Origin: Candidatus Hydrogenedentota bacterium
GTDB lineage: Bacteria > Hydrogenedentota > Hydrogenedentia > Hydrogenedentales > JAGMZX01
Length of the DNA stretch: 33,205 nt
Assembly (NCBI GenBank): GCA_018005585.1
Contig: JAGMZX010000056.1
Coordinates: forward strand, 1-33,205
Reading direction: 5' to 3'
Below are positions 14,194 through 21,888 of the stretch, in pieces. Under the pieces are notes generated by a model. The model saw nothing but the letters and a program-made list of their open reading frames with translations, was not told the DNA's origin and made no database searches. The position numbers and the translations under genes are program-made. Position 1 is the first letter of the stretch. Each line of letters begins with the position of its first letter.

Positions 14194-15267
14194 ATGCGTA
14201 AAACCCCTCTGCATGACGAATACGCGCGCCTGGGCGCCAAAGTTGTCGACTTTCACGGCTGGGCGCTCCCGGTGCAATTCGGCGGCATCATCGAGGAACA
14301 TCTCCACACGCGGTCGCGCGCGGGTCTGTTCGACTGTTCCCACATGTCCGAGTTCCTGGTTCAAGGCCGCGAAGCCATCGCCGCGCTCGACGCGCTGGTC
14401 TTCTCCGATTTTGTCAACCTCAAGATAGGCCGTTGCCGTTACAGTGCCTTGATGAACGACCGCGCGGGCATTGTCGATGATTGCGTCGGCGTCCGCCTTG
14501 ACGAGGAAACGCTGTACCTCGTGACCAATGCAGGGCCCGTGGCCGCGGTCGAGGCCCTGTTTGCCCGATACGGCGTCAAGGCCGCCAATATCTCCGCCGC
14601 CACGGCGAAAATCGACGTGCAGGGACCGCAATCCCGGGATGTGCTGCTCGCGCTCGGCCTGACCGATGCCGCCCCGCTTGCGTACTGGAACGCGCAACGC
14701 ACGCAATGGCGGGGACGCGCCGTGCTTGTGGCGCGTGCGGGTTACACGGGCGAACTGGGCTATGAACTCTATATCGACAACGACCTGGCCGTGGACTTGT
14801 GGCGCGCCTTGCTGGAACAGCCCGGCGCCGCGCCGTGCGGCTTGGGCGCGCGCGACACGCTGCGCCTCGAGGTGGGCTATCCCCTGTACGGCGAAGACGA
14901 GTCGGAAGACAAGACCCCGCTCGAATGCGGCATGGGCCGTTTCATCCAGTGGGACAAGGAATTCAATGGCAAGGCCGTGCTCGAGGCCCAGCGCGCGCGG
15001 GACGACTATCACCGGCTTACCGCCATCGTATCGGCGGACCGGCGTTCGCCGCGGCATGGATTCGAGGTAAAGCACGGTGGCGAAACGGCCGGCGTCGTGA
15101 CCAGCGGCACCTACGGTCCGAGCGTGGGCCGCGGCGTCGGGTTTGCCTCGCTCGCGCCCGCATACGCGCGCCCCGGCGTGGCGTTGACCGCCGGCCCCAG
15201 GGAGATGCCGGTTACCACGACGGAAATTCCCATCTACAGGGATGGGACATGCCGCTTGAAAGTGTGA
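14194..15267 (+). CDS. gcvT: Glycine cleavage system T protein (aminomethyltransferase)
   Basis: GcvT transfers the methylene group from aminomethyl-lipoyl GcvH to tetrahydrofolate, releasing ammonia. The 357-residue length is typical. The N-terminus TPLHDEYARLGAKVVDFHGW is diagnostic, followed by HMSEFLVQG, DDCVGVRLD, RAGYTGELGYELY and a C-terminal barrel with GVVTSGTYGPSVGRGVGFA. The ATG at 14194 has GAGGGTG upstream. It opens the operon gcvT-gcvH-gcvPA-gcvPB-lipoate ligase. I looked for a glycine riboswitch in the leader and found none of the conserved purine-rich core, so regulation is likely by another mechanism. Confidence 0.97.
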   Translation: MRKTPLHDEYARLGAKVVDFHGWALPVQFGGIIEEHLHTRSRAGLFDCSHMSEFLVQGREAIAALDALVFSDFVNLKIGRCRYSALMNDRAGIVDDCVGVRLDEETLYLVTNAGPVAAVEALFARYGVKAANISAATAKIDVQGPQSRDVLLALGLTDAAPLAYWNAQRTQWRGRAVLVARAGYTGELGYELYIDNDLAVDLWRALLEQPGAAPCGLGARDTLRLEVGYPLYGEDESEDKTPLECGMGRFIQWDKEFNGKAVLEAQRARDDYHRLTAIVSADRRSPRHGFEVKHGGETAGVVTSGTYGPSVGRGVGFASLAPAYARPGVALTAGPREMPVTTTEIPIYRDGTCRLKV

Positions 15268-15278
15268 TGCGTTGGAGC

Positions 15279-15296
15279 GCGGCAGCCTGCTGCCGC
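15279..15296. repeat. Palindromic element between gcvT and gcvH
   Basis: A perfect 7-base-pair stem, GCGGCAG and CTGCCGC, surrounds a CCTG loop in the 109-base gcvT-gcvH spacer, flanked on both sides by TTGGAG. The spacer then continues with TGTCATTGTGAGCGTAAGGA. Both parts look like the kind of dispersed palindromic intergenic repeat found in many copies in some genomes, but a second copy is not present in this window. An RNA processing or stabilising hairpin is the alternative. Confidence 0.4.
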
Positions 15297-15376
15297 TTGG
15301 AGGAGCGCCATAACGACCCGGGTTGCGGTAATTGTCATTGTGAGCGTAAGGACTCGGCGAAATGAGGAATGAATCA

Positions 15377-15763
15377 ATGGACCCGAAGAAACTGCAGTAC
15401 ACCAAGGATCACGAGTGGATCGGGCGCGACGGCGACCTGTATGTCGCCGGCATCACGGACTACGCGCAGGAACAGCTGGGCGATGTCACCTATGTCGAGT
15501 TGCCGGAGGCCGGGCGCAAGGTCGCCGCGGAAGAGGAGGTGGCGGTCGTCGAGTCGGTCAAGGCGGCCAGCGACGTGTTCGCGCCGGTAGCAGGCACCAT
15601 CGCGGCTGTCAACGAGGCGCTCGAAGCCCGGCCCGAACTGGTGAATCAGGACCCCTATGGCGAGGGCTGGTTCTTCAAGTTGCGGGACGTCAAAGTGTCC
15701 GACCTGGACGCGTTGATGGACGCTGCGGCGTACGAGGCCTTCCTGACGACACTGGAGGATTGA
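15377..15763 (+). CDS. gcvH: Glycine cleavage system H protein
   Basis: GcvH is the lipoyl carrier that shuttles the aminomethyl group between the P, T and L proteins. The 128-residue protein has the normal length. The lipoylated Lys62 lies in [14 protein letters not shown], and the flanking [15 protein letters not shown] and YGEGWFFKL segments are typical. The ATG at 15377 was preferred to one five codons upstream because GAGGAA lies 7-8 bases before it. gcvPA begins directly after its stop codon. Confidence 0.97.
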   Translation: MDPKKLQYTKDHEWIGRDGDLYVAGITDYAQEQLGDVTYVELPEAGRKVAAEEEVAVVESVKAASDVFAPVAGTIAAVNEALEARPELVNQDPYGEGWFFKLRDVKVSDLDALMDAAAYEAFLTTLED

Positions 15764-17050
15764 ATGAGCTGGGTACCCCACACGGACGCCGACCGCGCCG
15801 CGATGCTCGCGGCCATCGGCGTCGGCACGGCGGATGCGCTGTTCGATAGCATCCCGCCGGAATCGCGGCTCAGGTCGTGGAGCCTGCCGCCGGGCCTTTC
15901 CGAGATGCAGGTGCGCCGTCTGTTCGAACAGCTTGCGGCTCGCAACGACGCCGGCCCGGTCTGTTTTCTGGGCGGCGGCTACTACGACCATTACATCCCG
16001 GCGGCCGTGGACGCGTTGCAGGGCCGCAGCGAGTTCTACACGGCGTACACGCCGTATCAACCCGAGTGCTCTCAGGGCACGCTGCAGGCCATCTACGAAT
16101 ATCAGTCGGCCATCTGCCGCCTGACCGGCATGGATTACGCGAACGCCTCGCTCTACGACGGCGGCACGGCCATATTCGAGGCAAGCACGATGGCCGTGCG
16201 CGTGACGGGCCGGCGCCGCGTCGTCTGCCATCCGTCGTTGAACCCGGCCTATCGCGCCATGCTCGATACACATGCCGCGAATCTCGGCCTGGAGCTCCTG
16301 GATGGAGACGACCCCGCGGACGCCGCATGCGTGATCGCGCAAAACCCGGCGTTTCTGGGCGATGTCGCCGATTTCGCGCCGCTGGCCGCGCGCTGTCACG
16401 AGGTTGGCGCGCTGTTCACGCTCTCCGTGTACCCGGTCTCGCTCGGGCTGCTGAAAACGCCCGGCGAGATGGGCGCGGACATCGCCGTCGCGGAGGGCCA
16501 GAGTCTTGGGCTGCCGCTCGGTTTCGGCGGCCCGTATCTTGGCATCTTGGCCACGCGCAAAGAGCACGTGCGCAAGATGCCGGGGCGTATTGCCGGCATG
16601 ACGCAGGACCAGCAGGGCCGCCGCGGCTTCGTACTCACGCTCCAGGCGCGCGAGCAGCACATCCGCCGCGCGAAAGCCACGTCGAATATCTGCACGAACC
16701 AGGCGCTGTGCGCGTTGCGCGCCTTGATCCATCTGAGCCTGCTCGGGAAAGAGGGGCTGCGCGAGGTCGCCGCGGCCTGTCACGCGAAAGCCGAGTATCT
16801 GAAGAAGAAACTCGTTTTCACGCGACTGCTCAACGAGCATCCGACGTTCAACGAGTTCGCGGTGCGCCTGCCGCGCGACGCGCGCGAGACCGTCGCGCGG
16901 CTGCGCCAGGAGGGATATCACGCCGGGCTGCCCCTGGCGTGCGTTGACCGCGGCGGTCCGAACGACCTACTCATCGCCGTCACGGAAAAACGCACCCGAG
17001 AGGAACTGAACGCCTTCGCCGCCGCATTGGAGCATGCCGCATGCAGCTAA
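15764..17050 (+). CDS. gcvPA: Glycine dehydrogenase (decarboxylating) subunit 1
   Basis: This is the N-terminal half of the two-chain P protein, which decarboxylates glycine and loads the aminomethyl group on GcvH. The 428-residue protein matches the first half of long-type GcvP and has LGGGYYDHYIP, TPYQPECSQGTLQ and ASLYDGGTA, the last typical of this subunit. As expected it lacks the PLP lysine, which is in the partner chain. The ATG follows the gcvH stop with no gap, and its end overlaps gcvPB by 10 bases, so equal synthesis of the two subunits is likely. Confidence 0.97.
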   Translation: MSWVPHTDADRAAMLAAIGVGTADALFDSIPPESRLRSWSLPPGLSEMQVRRLFEQLAARNDAGPVCFLGGGYYDHYIPAAVDALQGRSEFYTAYTPYQPECSQGTLQAIYEYQSAICRLTGMDYANASLYDGGTAIFEASTMAVRVTGRRRVVCHPSLNPAYRAMLDTHAANLGLELLDGDDPADAACVIAQNPAFLGDVADFAPLAARCHEVGALFTLSVYPVSLGLLKTPGEMGADIAVAEGQSLGLPLGFGGPYLGILATRKEHVRKMPGRIAGMTQDQQGRRGFVLTLQAREQHIRRAKATSNICTNQALCALRALIHLSLLGKEGLREVAAACHAKAEYLKKKLVFTRLLNEHPTFNEFAVRLPRDARETVARLRQEGYHAGLPLACVDRGGPNDLLIAVTEKRTREELNAFAAALEHAACS

Positions 17051-18480
17051 TCTACGAGAAATCCTGCCCGGGCCGCCGCGCGGTCCGTTTCGACGCCCTC
17101 GATGTGCCGGAGGCCGCGCTGCCCGCCGAATTGTGCCGCCGCGAGGCCGCGCTCCTGCCCGAAGTGGCCGAGATTGACGTGGTGCGTCATTTCACGCATC
17201 TGTCGCAGCGCAATTTCGGAATCGATTCGCATTTCTATCCGCTCGGTTCCTGCACGATGAAGTACAACCCCAAGATTGCCGAAGTCGTGGCCGCATTGCC
17301 CGGCTTCGCGCAATTGCACCCGCATCTGGCGAACGTGCCCGAGTACGAGGGCGCCGTACAGGGCGCATATGCGCTCATACACGACCTGGAACGGTTCCTG
17401 GCCGAGATCGGCGGAATGCGCGCGGCCAGCATCCAGCCCATCGCGGGCGCCCACGGCGAATTGACCGGTGCGCTGCTCATCGCGGCCTACCACCGCGACC
17501 GCGGCAACACGCACAAGGACACGATTCTCATACCGGACTCCGCGCACGGCACAAACCCCGCCAGCGCGGTCATCGCGGGGTTCAACGTGGTCGAGGTTCC
17601 GTCGTGCGCGAAGGGGTTCGTCGATTTCGACGCCATGAAAGGCGCGCTCATGGACAACGTGGCCGGCATCATGTTGACGTGCCCGAACACGCACGGCCTG
17701 TTCGAACCGCAGGTGTCCGAGATCGCGCGGCTGGCGCATGAGAAAGACGCGTTGCTCTATTATGACGGCGCGAACCTGAACGCCATCGTTGGCCAGTGCC
17801 GCCCCGGCGACCTCGGTTTCGACGTCATGCATTTCAACTTGCACAAAACCTTCGCCACCCCGCACGGCGGGGGAGGGCCCGGTTCGGGTCCCGTCGGCGT
17901 GGGCGAGCGGCTGCTTCCCTTTCTGCCGGGGCCGCGCGTGGTGAAACAGGGCGACCGCTATACCCTCGAAGCCCCGCCCAAGTCCATCGGGCGCGTCGCC
18001 GCATTCTTCGGCAATTTCCTGATCGCCGTGCGGGCCTACGCATTCCTGCGCTATTACGGCGGCGAAGGGCTGCGAGGCATGAGCCGCGACGCAGTGCTTA
18101 ACGCGAATTACATCCAGGCGCGCCTGCGTCAGGCGTATCAGCCTGCATTCGAGACGCGTTGCATGCACGAGTGCGTATTCACGGCGGCGCGGCAGGCCGA
18201 GAAGGGCGTGCGCGCCATGGACATCGCGAAGGCGTTACTGGACAAGGGCTTTCACGCGCCCACCGTCTATTTCCCGCTTACGGTCAAGGAGTGCCTGATG
18301 GTCGAGCCGACGGAGTCCGAGTGCAAGGAGACGCTCGACGCGTTCTGCGACGCCATGCTCGAAATCGCCGCGCGCGTGGACAGCGACCCGGATTCGCTGC
18401 ACGCCGCGCCCGTAACCACGCCCGTCGGCAGGCTGGACGAAGTCAAAGCCGCAAAGGACCTCAACTGCGCCTGCCTGTGA
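17041..18480 (+). CDS. gcvPB: Glycine dehydrogenase (decarboxylating) subunit 2
   Basis: This is the PLP-bearing half of the two-chain P protein. The 479-residue protein has the cofactor Lys269 in FNLHKTFATPHGGGGPG, together with FYPLGSCTMKYNP, IAGAHGE and SAHGTNPASA, all characteristic. It overlaps gcvPA by 10 bases. Two-chain P proteins are common in anaerobes, thermophiles and many deep-branching lineages, while plants and proteobacteria usually have one long chain. Confidence 0.97.
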   Translation: MQLIYEKSCPGRRAVRFDALDVPEAALPAELCRREAALLPEVAEIDVVRHFTHLSQRNFGIDSHFYPLGSCTMKYNPKIAEVVAALPGFAQLHPHLANVPEYEGAVQGAYALIHDLERFLAEIGGMRAASIQPIAGAHGELTGALLIAAYHRDRGNTHKDTILIPDSAHGTNPASAVIAGFNVVEVPSCAKGFVDFDAMKGALMDNVAGIMLTCPNTHGLFEPQVSEIARLAHEKDALLYYDGANLNAIVGQCRPGDLGFDVMHFNLHKTFATPHGGGGPGSGPVGVGERLLPFLPGPRVVKQGDRYTLEAPPKSIGRVAAFFGNFLIAVRAYAFLRYYGGEGLRGMSRDAVLNANYIQARLRQAYQPAFETRCMHECVFTAARQAEKGVRAMDIAKALLDKGFHAPTVYFPLTVKECLMVEPTESECKETLDAFCDAMLEIAARVDSDPDSLHAAPVTTPVGRLDEVKAAKDLNCACL

Positions 18481-18494
18481 GGGCCCGTCAAACC

Positions 18495-19220
18495 ATGCGC
18501 GTGCTCGATTGCTCGCTGCCGTCGCCGGCGCGGAATCTCGCGCTCGATGAAGCCTTGTTGAACAGCGTCGAACGCAATGCGGCCCCGGACACGCTGCGGT
18601 TCTGGGAGAGCGCGGCGCCTTTCGTCGTCATCGGCACGGCGCAGGCGCTGCACGAAGAAGTCTACGAAGACCGCTGCCGCACGGACGGCATCGCCATCCT
18701 CCGCCGCTGCAGCGCGGGCGGCTGCGTCCTCCAGGGGCCGGGCTGCCTCAATTTCGCGCTCGCATTGCGCACCGAGAGCCGGCCCGAGATCGCCTCGCTG
18801 CATCCTTCCTATGACTTTATCCTTGGCGCGATCATTCGTGCATTCGCGCGGCGCGGAATTCACCTTGAAACCGCGGGCATTTCCGACCTCGTGCTGCACG
18901 GCCGGAAAGTCTCCGGAAACGCGCAGCGGCGACGGCGCCGCGCCATCCTGCATCACGGCACGCTGCTCTATCGCGCGGACACGGCGCGCATGGACCGCTT
19001 CCTGAAGGAGCCGTTGGCCCGCCCGGCGTATCGCGGCAGGCGAACTCACGCGCAGTTTGTCACAGCACTGCCTTTGCCGCCTGCCACGCTCCATGCCGCA
19101 GTCTGCGAAGCATTCGGCGCTGCGCCCGCCTTTGAGGAACCCTTGCCGTCCGAAATGGATGAATGTCGGGAGCTGGCCTGCTCCAAGTACGAGTCAACAG
19201 CCTGGACATACCGAAGATAG
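18495..19220 (+). CDS. Lipoate-protein ligase-like protein (LplA/LipM family)
   Basis: This is a 241-residue protein of the biotin/lipoate ligase fold. It has N-LALDEALL, FWESAAPFVVIG, the RR-C-S-x-G-G-x-V-L-Q-G-PG loop at 70-83, and DLVLHGRKVSGNAQRRRR with Lys138 at the position that contacts lipoyl-adenylate or forms the octanoyl contact. The loop has Ala74 where most members have Gly (RRCSAGG instead of RRxSGGG), an unusual change next to the substrate pocket. It lies 14 bases after gcvPB and most likely attaches lipoate or octanoate to GcvH. Whether it is an ATP-dependent ligase or an octanoyltransferase cannot be decided from the sequence. No lipA or lipB is in the window. Confidence 0.85.
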   Translation: MRVLDCSLPSPARNLALDEALLNSVERNAAPDTLRFWESAAPFVVIGTAQALHEEVYEDRCRTDGIAILRRCSAGGCVLQGPGCLNFALALRTESRPEIASLHPSYDFILGAIIRAFARRGIHLETAGISDLVLHGRKVSGNAQRRRRRAILHHGTLLYRADTARMDRFLKEPLARPAYRGRRTHAQFVTALPLPPATLHAAVCEAFGAAPAFEEPLPSEMDECRELACSKYESTAWTYRR

Positions 19221-19348
19221 TCGGAGCGGCGCCGCGACCATCCTGAGAGGCACGTTATAGTATTCATATTATTATCCTAATGCGCAGTTGACCGCAGCCC
19301 GTGCCGTCTGTTACCCTGTCTATGGGGCCTGTAAAGAAGGAATTTGCC

Positions 19349-19972
19349 GTGAGCCGGAAGTGGTTCTGGGCAGTGTTAATTGGCGCTGTTATTGGACTTA
19401 CAACGGCCCTGAGCATACGGTCCGTGCTGCAGAACCCCAGTCCGCCGCCGTTGTCGGCCAGCGAAACCGTATTGCCGGAGGACAACCCGGCCTTATGCTA
19501 TGCATGGGCGTTTCAGGAAGGCAATTGGGACTACCTTATCGACCACACGTTGTGGATACAGGAACGGTTGCAGTATGAGCAGGCGCGAACAGGTGATACC
19601 GCCGCCGGACAGACCACGCGGCTTGATATCGGCAAGGCCTTGGGCGACCGTTCGGAACCGGGCAACCGGTTACGCGACACCGGCGTGGAAGACCAGTACG
19701 TATTCCGTCCCGGCGCGGCGATTGAGGTCGTTGCGCGAGATGAAGGCCGGGACGACCTGGAACGGCCCGCCGCGGAGCGTATCTGGTTTCGCGTAAGGTT
19801 CCCCAACATGGCCAATGCGTTATTTGACGCGGCGGGCCTGGCGATTCGCGCCATTACGGTCGGTGTGAATGTGTCATCGGAGGGATATATACTGAAGGCC
19901 AATGTGGACGGCAACCTGGATGTCGACTGGGATTCAATCGAGTACTGGGATGTGGGATCAGGAGACCGATGA
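19349..19972 (+). CDS. Membrane-anchored protein of unknown function
   Basis: This is a 207-residue protein from the GTG at 19349, preceded by AAGGAA at a 6-base distance; an in-frame GTG at 19301 lacks this. One membrane helix at about 5-22 anchors a soluble domain. That domain contains ALCYAWAFQEGNWDYLIDHT, a central charged stretch (RTGDTAAGQTTRLDIGKALGDR), and a beta-rich end (AITVGVNVSSEGYILKANVDG). I recognise no family. An AT-rich patch at 19252-19283 lies in the 128-base spacer after the lipoate ligase gene and may hold its promoter. It overlaps the next gene by four bases (ATGA). Confidence 0.7.
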   Translation: MSRKWFWAVLIGAVIGLTTALSIRSVLQNPSPPPLSASETVLPEDNPALCYAWAFQEGNWDYLIDHTLWIQERLQYEQARTGDTAAGQTTRLDIGKALGDRSEPGNRLRDTGVEDQYVFRPGAAIEVVARDEGRDDLERPAAERIWFRVRFPNMANALFDAAGLAIRAITVGVNVSSEGYILKANVDGNLDVDWDSIEYWDVGSGDR

Positions 19973-20391
19973 GCATGCCACTCGCAAAGTGCGCGCGATG
20001 CAGGAAGATGTTCAATAAGGCGGATTCGCCGGTATGCAGCGCCTGCATGCACGCGGAAGAAGCCGATTATGAGAAGGTGCGCGCTGCAATGGAGGAGCAT
20101 CCCGGATTGAATGCTGAGCAATTGGCAAAGCAAACGGAGGTCGCCGTCGAGTGCGTGAAGCGCATGCTGGATGTGGGGATGATTACTCTGGCCACGGGAC
20201 AACAATTGACCTGCGGCATGTGTGGCGCCCCTGCCATCAGTGCAAGCAAGCGCCTCTGCCAAACGTGTCTGGACAAACTGAACCTGCAGGTGGCAAAGGC
20301 ACAAAACCAGATTCAGGTAGGAAAGAAGAAAGCGGCCCAGGTCAAAGACACTACCGCCCGTCAGGCGTTTGACTTGAAGCGCAGAACATAG
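19969..20391 (+). CDS. Double zinc-ribbon protein resembling YvyF/TIGR03826
   Basis: This is a 140-residue protein. The first zinc ribbon is C8-x2-C11 and C23-x2-C26, followed by a helix (EEADYEKVRAAMEEHP) and a winged-helix-like segment LNAEQLAKQTEVAVECVKRMLDVGMI. This order matches the YvyF/TIGR03826 family, named from flagellar operons of Firmicutes. A second ribbon, C82-x2-C85 and C97-x2-C100, and a Lys-rich helical tail are added here. No flagellar genes are in the window, so a flagellar role is not supported. It could be a small transcription-linked regulator. It overlaps the preceding membrane protein by four bases. Confidence 0.7.
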   Translation: MSMPLAKCARCRKMFNKADSPVCSACMHAEEADYEKVRAAMEEHPGLNAEQLAKQTEVAVECVKRMLDVGMITLATGQQLTCGMCGAPAISASKRLCQTCLDKLNLQVAKAQNQIQVGKKKAAQVKDTTARQAFDLKRRT

Positions 20392-20452
20392 AATGCCATA
20401 AAGAGGCTCCCGCGCGGCGAAACCGCACGGGTGTCCGGCAAGCGCAATAGCG

Positions 20453-20485
20453 CATGCCCCTGCGGGCATGGTGTGCGGGCATGGT
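20453..20485 (+). promoter_or_regulatory. Leader with two competing hairpins before a small membrane protein
   Basis: CATGCCC (20453-20459) can pair with either of two GGGCATG arms (20464-20470 or 20477-20483) that belong to a 13-base tandem duplication (TGCGGGCATGGT twice, 20461-20485). The GGAGG ribosome-binding site of the next gene begins a few bases downstream. The two pairings are mutually exclusive, so the element could tune translation, but it may only be a chance duplication. Confidence 0.3.
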
Positions 20486-20500
20486 CCCGGAGGTCGTAGC

Positions 20501-20659
20501 ATGACTACGGGTGAAAAAGCTGGGTTGGCCGTGCTGGTCGGGTTGTTTGTCGCGCTGATAGCCGTCCTCATCGCCACGTTTCGCGGGCCGTCGGGCCCGG
20601 TAGGCACGGCATCGGACAACGCCATCGTGAATCAGGCGGTTATCAACCACACGAAGTAA
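20501..20659 (+). CDS. Small single-pass membrane protein
   Basis: This is a 52-residue protein, MTTGEKAGLAVLVGLFVALIAV, with one membrane helix at about 7-27 and a short polar tail. The ATG at 20501 has GGAGG 7 bases upstream, which supports it as a real gene; an earlier in-frame ATG at 20468 lacks such a site. No family is recognised. It lies 23 bases before the amidase gene and could be part of the wall cluster or the preceding small-gene group. Confidence 0.6.
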   Translation: MTTGEKAGLAVLVGLFVALIAVLIATFRGPSGPVGTASDNAIVNQAVINHTK

Positions 20660-20682
20660 CAGAAGGACTCACAAACGGCCGT

Positions 20683-21882
20683 ATGCAGCGCCTTGAACGA
20701 GCGGTATTTTTTTGCATTGCGTTGCGCCTGTTTCTTCCCGTCGCGGCGGGCGCGCAGGCGCAAACATCCCTCACCACGCAGGTCCACGGCGAACGCCGCA
20801 CCGCGACCGTGGCTACCCTCCCCGATGCGGCCGGCGTGCCCTATGCGCCGCTCCACGACTTGGCCCGGCAACTGGGCGGTAACGCGGTCCTTGACGGGAC
20901 GCGTGTGAAACTGGACCTCGCGGGCAGCGCCGCGTTCCTGTGGGTCGACGGGACCGAGGTCGAGAGCGCGGAAGACGCATTCACGATAGCGTATCCCGTG
21001 CGCAACCACAAAGGCGAGGCGTGGATCGCTGTCGCCGACGTGGCCCCCTTGCTCACACAGGGTTTCCGGCTGGTCCTCGAGCCCACAACGGAACCCGCGC
21101 CGGCAACGGAACCCGCGCCGGCAACGGAACCCGCGCCGGACGCCGAGGATCCCGGTGACGCGCTTGCCGTAAACGACCTCATGTCTCCGATAGAGATTGC
21201 GTCGCCGGAGGCGGCCACAACAGAGGCCGTTGCGGCTGTGCCACCTGAAGCGGCCGGCGTACAGCCCGAAGCGGTTACCGGTCTTGCCAGCGGCGCAATC
21301 ATAGTACTGGACCCAGGGCACGGCGGTCACGACGCTGGGACTATCGGCGCGCAAGGGCAAATGGAAAAGGATTTGTCGCTAGCCCTTGCCTCCGAAGTGG
21401 GGCGCATCCTCAAGGAAACCACCTCTTACACCATCTATCTCACACGGTCCGATGACAAGGATCTGGCCGCGGCGGACCGCGCCCGGCTCGCGAACGAACT
21501 GAAAGCGCAACTCCTGGTCAGCATTCATGCCGGAGGCGCCTATTCGCCGGACGCGCGCGGCTACTCCGTTCTCTATACCGGACCCGCCGAACCCGCAACA
21601 TCGAGTCCGTTGAGGCATGCGCGGACCAGCGCGGCCATCGCGGAGCGCGTGGCGCAGAGCCTTGCAGAGGGCATGACGCCCGCCTGGGCATACCATGCGC
21701 CGCACGAAGCACCGTTGCGTCTCTTGCGCGACGTCGACATGGCCGCGCTGCTCATCGAGGCGGGCTTCCTCACCAATAATGATGACGCCCTGATGCTGGG
21801 ATCGGAGGCGGGATTGCGGCGCGTGGCCGAGGCCATCGCGCAGGGCCTCGCGCAATCGCTGCAACAGAGCGCGGGAGGATAA
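20683..21882 (+). CDS. N-acetylmuramoyl-L-alanine amidase (Amidase_3) with N-terminal beta domain
   Basis: The enzyme cuts the bond between muramic acid and the stem peptide in peptidoglycan. The 399-residue protein has a signal peptide (about 1-26), a small beta domain at about 40-130 like the copper-amine-oxidase N-terminal/stalk domain, and a Thr-Glu-Pro-Ala-rich linker. The Amidase_3 domain then runs from about 205 to the end. Zinc ligands are His213 (LDPGHGGHDAG), Glu228 (MEKDL) and His282 (SIHAGG), and the catalytic Glu359 is in LLIEAGFLTN. The usual SIHAN is SIHAG here. It begins a run of wall genes (GerMN, murI, deacetylase) on the same strand. No SPOR or LysM domain is seen. Confidence 0.92.
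   Translation: MQRLERAVFFCIALRLFLPVAAGAQAQTSLTTQVHGERRTATVATLPDAAGVPYAPLHDLARQLGGNAVLDGTRVKLDLAGSAAFLWVDGTEVESAEDAFTIAYPVRNHKGEAWIAVADVAPLLTQGFRLVLEPTTEPAPATEPAPATEPAPDAEDPGDALAVNDLMSPIEIASPEAATTEAVAAVPPEAAGVQPEAVTGLASGAIIVLDPGHGGHDAGTIGAQGQMEKDLSLALASEVGRILKETTSYTIYLTRSDDKDLAAADRARLANELKAQLLVSIHAGGAYSPDARGYSVLYTGPAEPATSSPLRHARTSAAIAERVAQSLAEGMTPAWAYHAPHEAPLRLLRDVDMAALLIEAGFLTNNDDALMLGSEAGLRRVAEAIAQGLAQSLQQSAGG
21086..21139. repeat. Three 18-base tandem repeats in the amidase linker
   Basis: CAACGGAACCCGCGCCGG occurs three times in a row without a mismatch and encodes the hexapeptide repeat TEPAPA in the flexible linker between the beta domain and the catalytic domain. Such perfect repeats can change copy number by slippage, varying linker length. 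Confidence 0.9.
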
Positions 21883-21888
21883 ACGGCT

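Noticed and set aside
15374-16921. 515-codon antisense open frame opposite gcvH and gcvPA
   Set aside because: GC-rich antisense artefact; the sense strand encodes well-defined GcvH and GcvPA.
20461-20486. CRISPR-like or phage attachment repeat
   Set aside because: Only two adjacent 13-base units without spacers, Cas genes or an integrase nearby.
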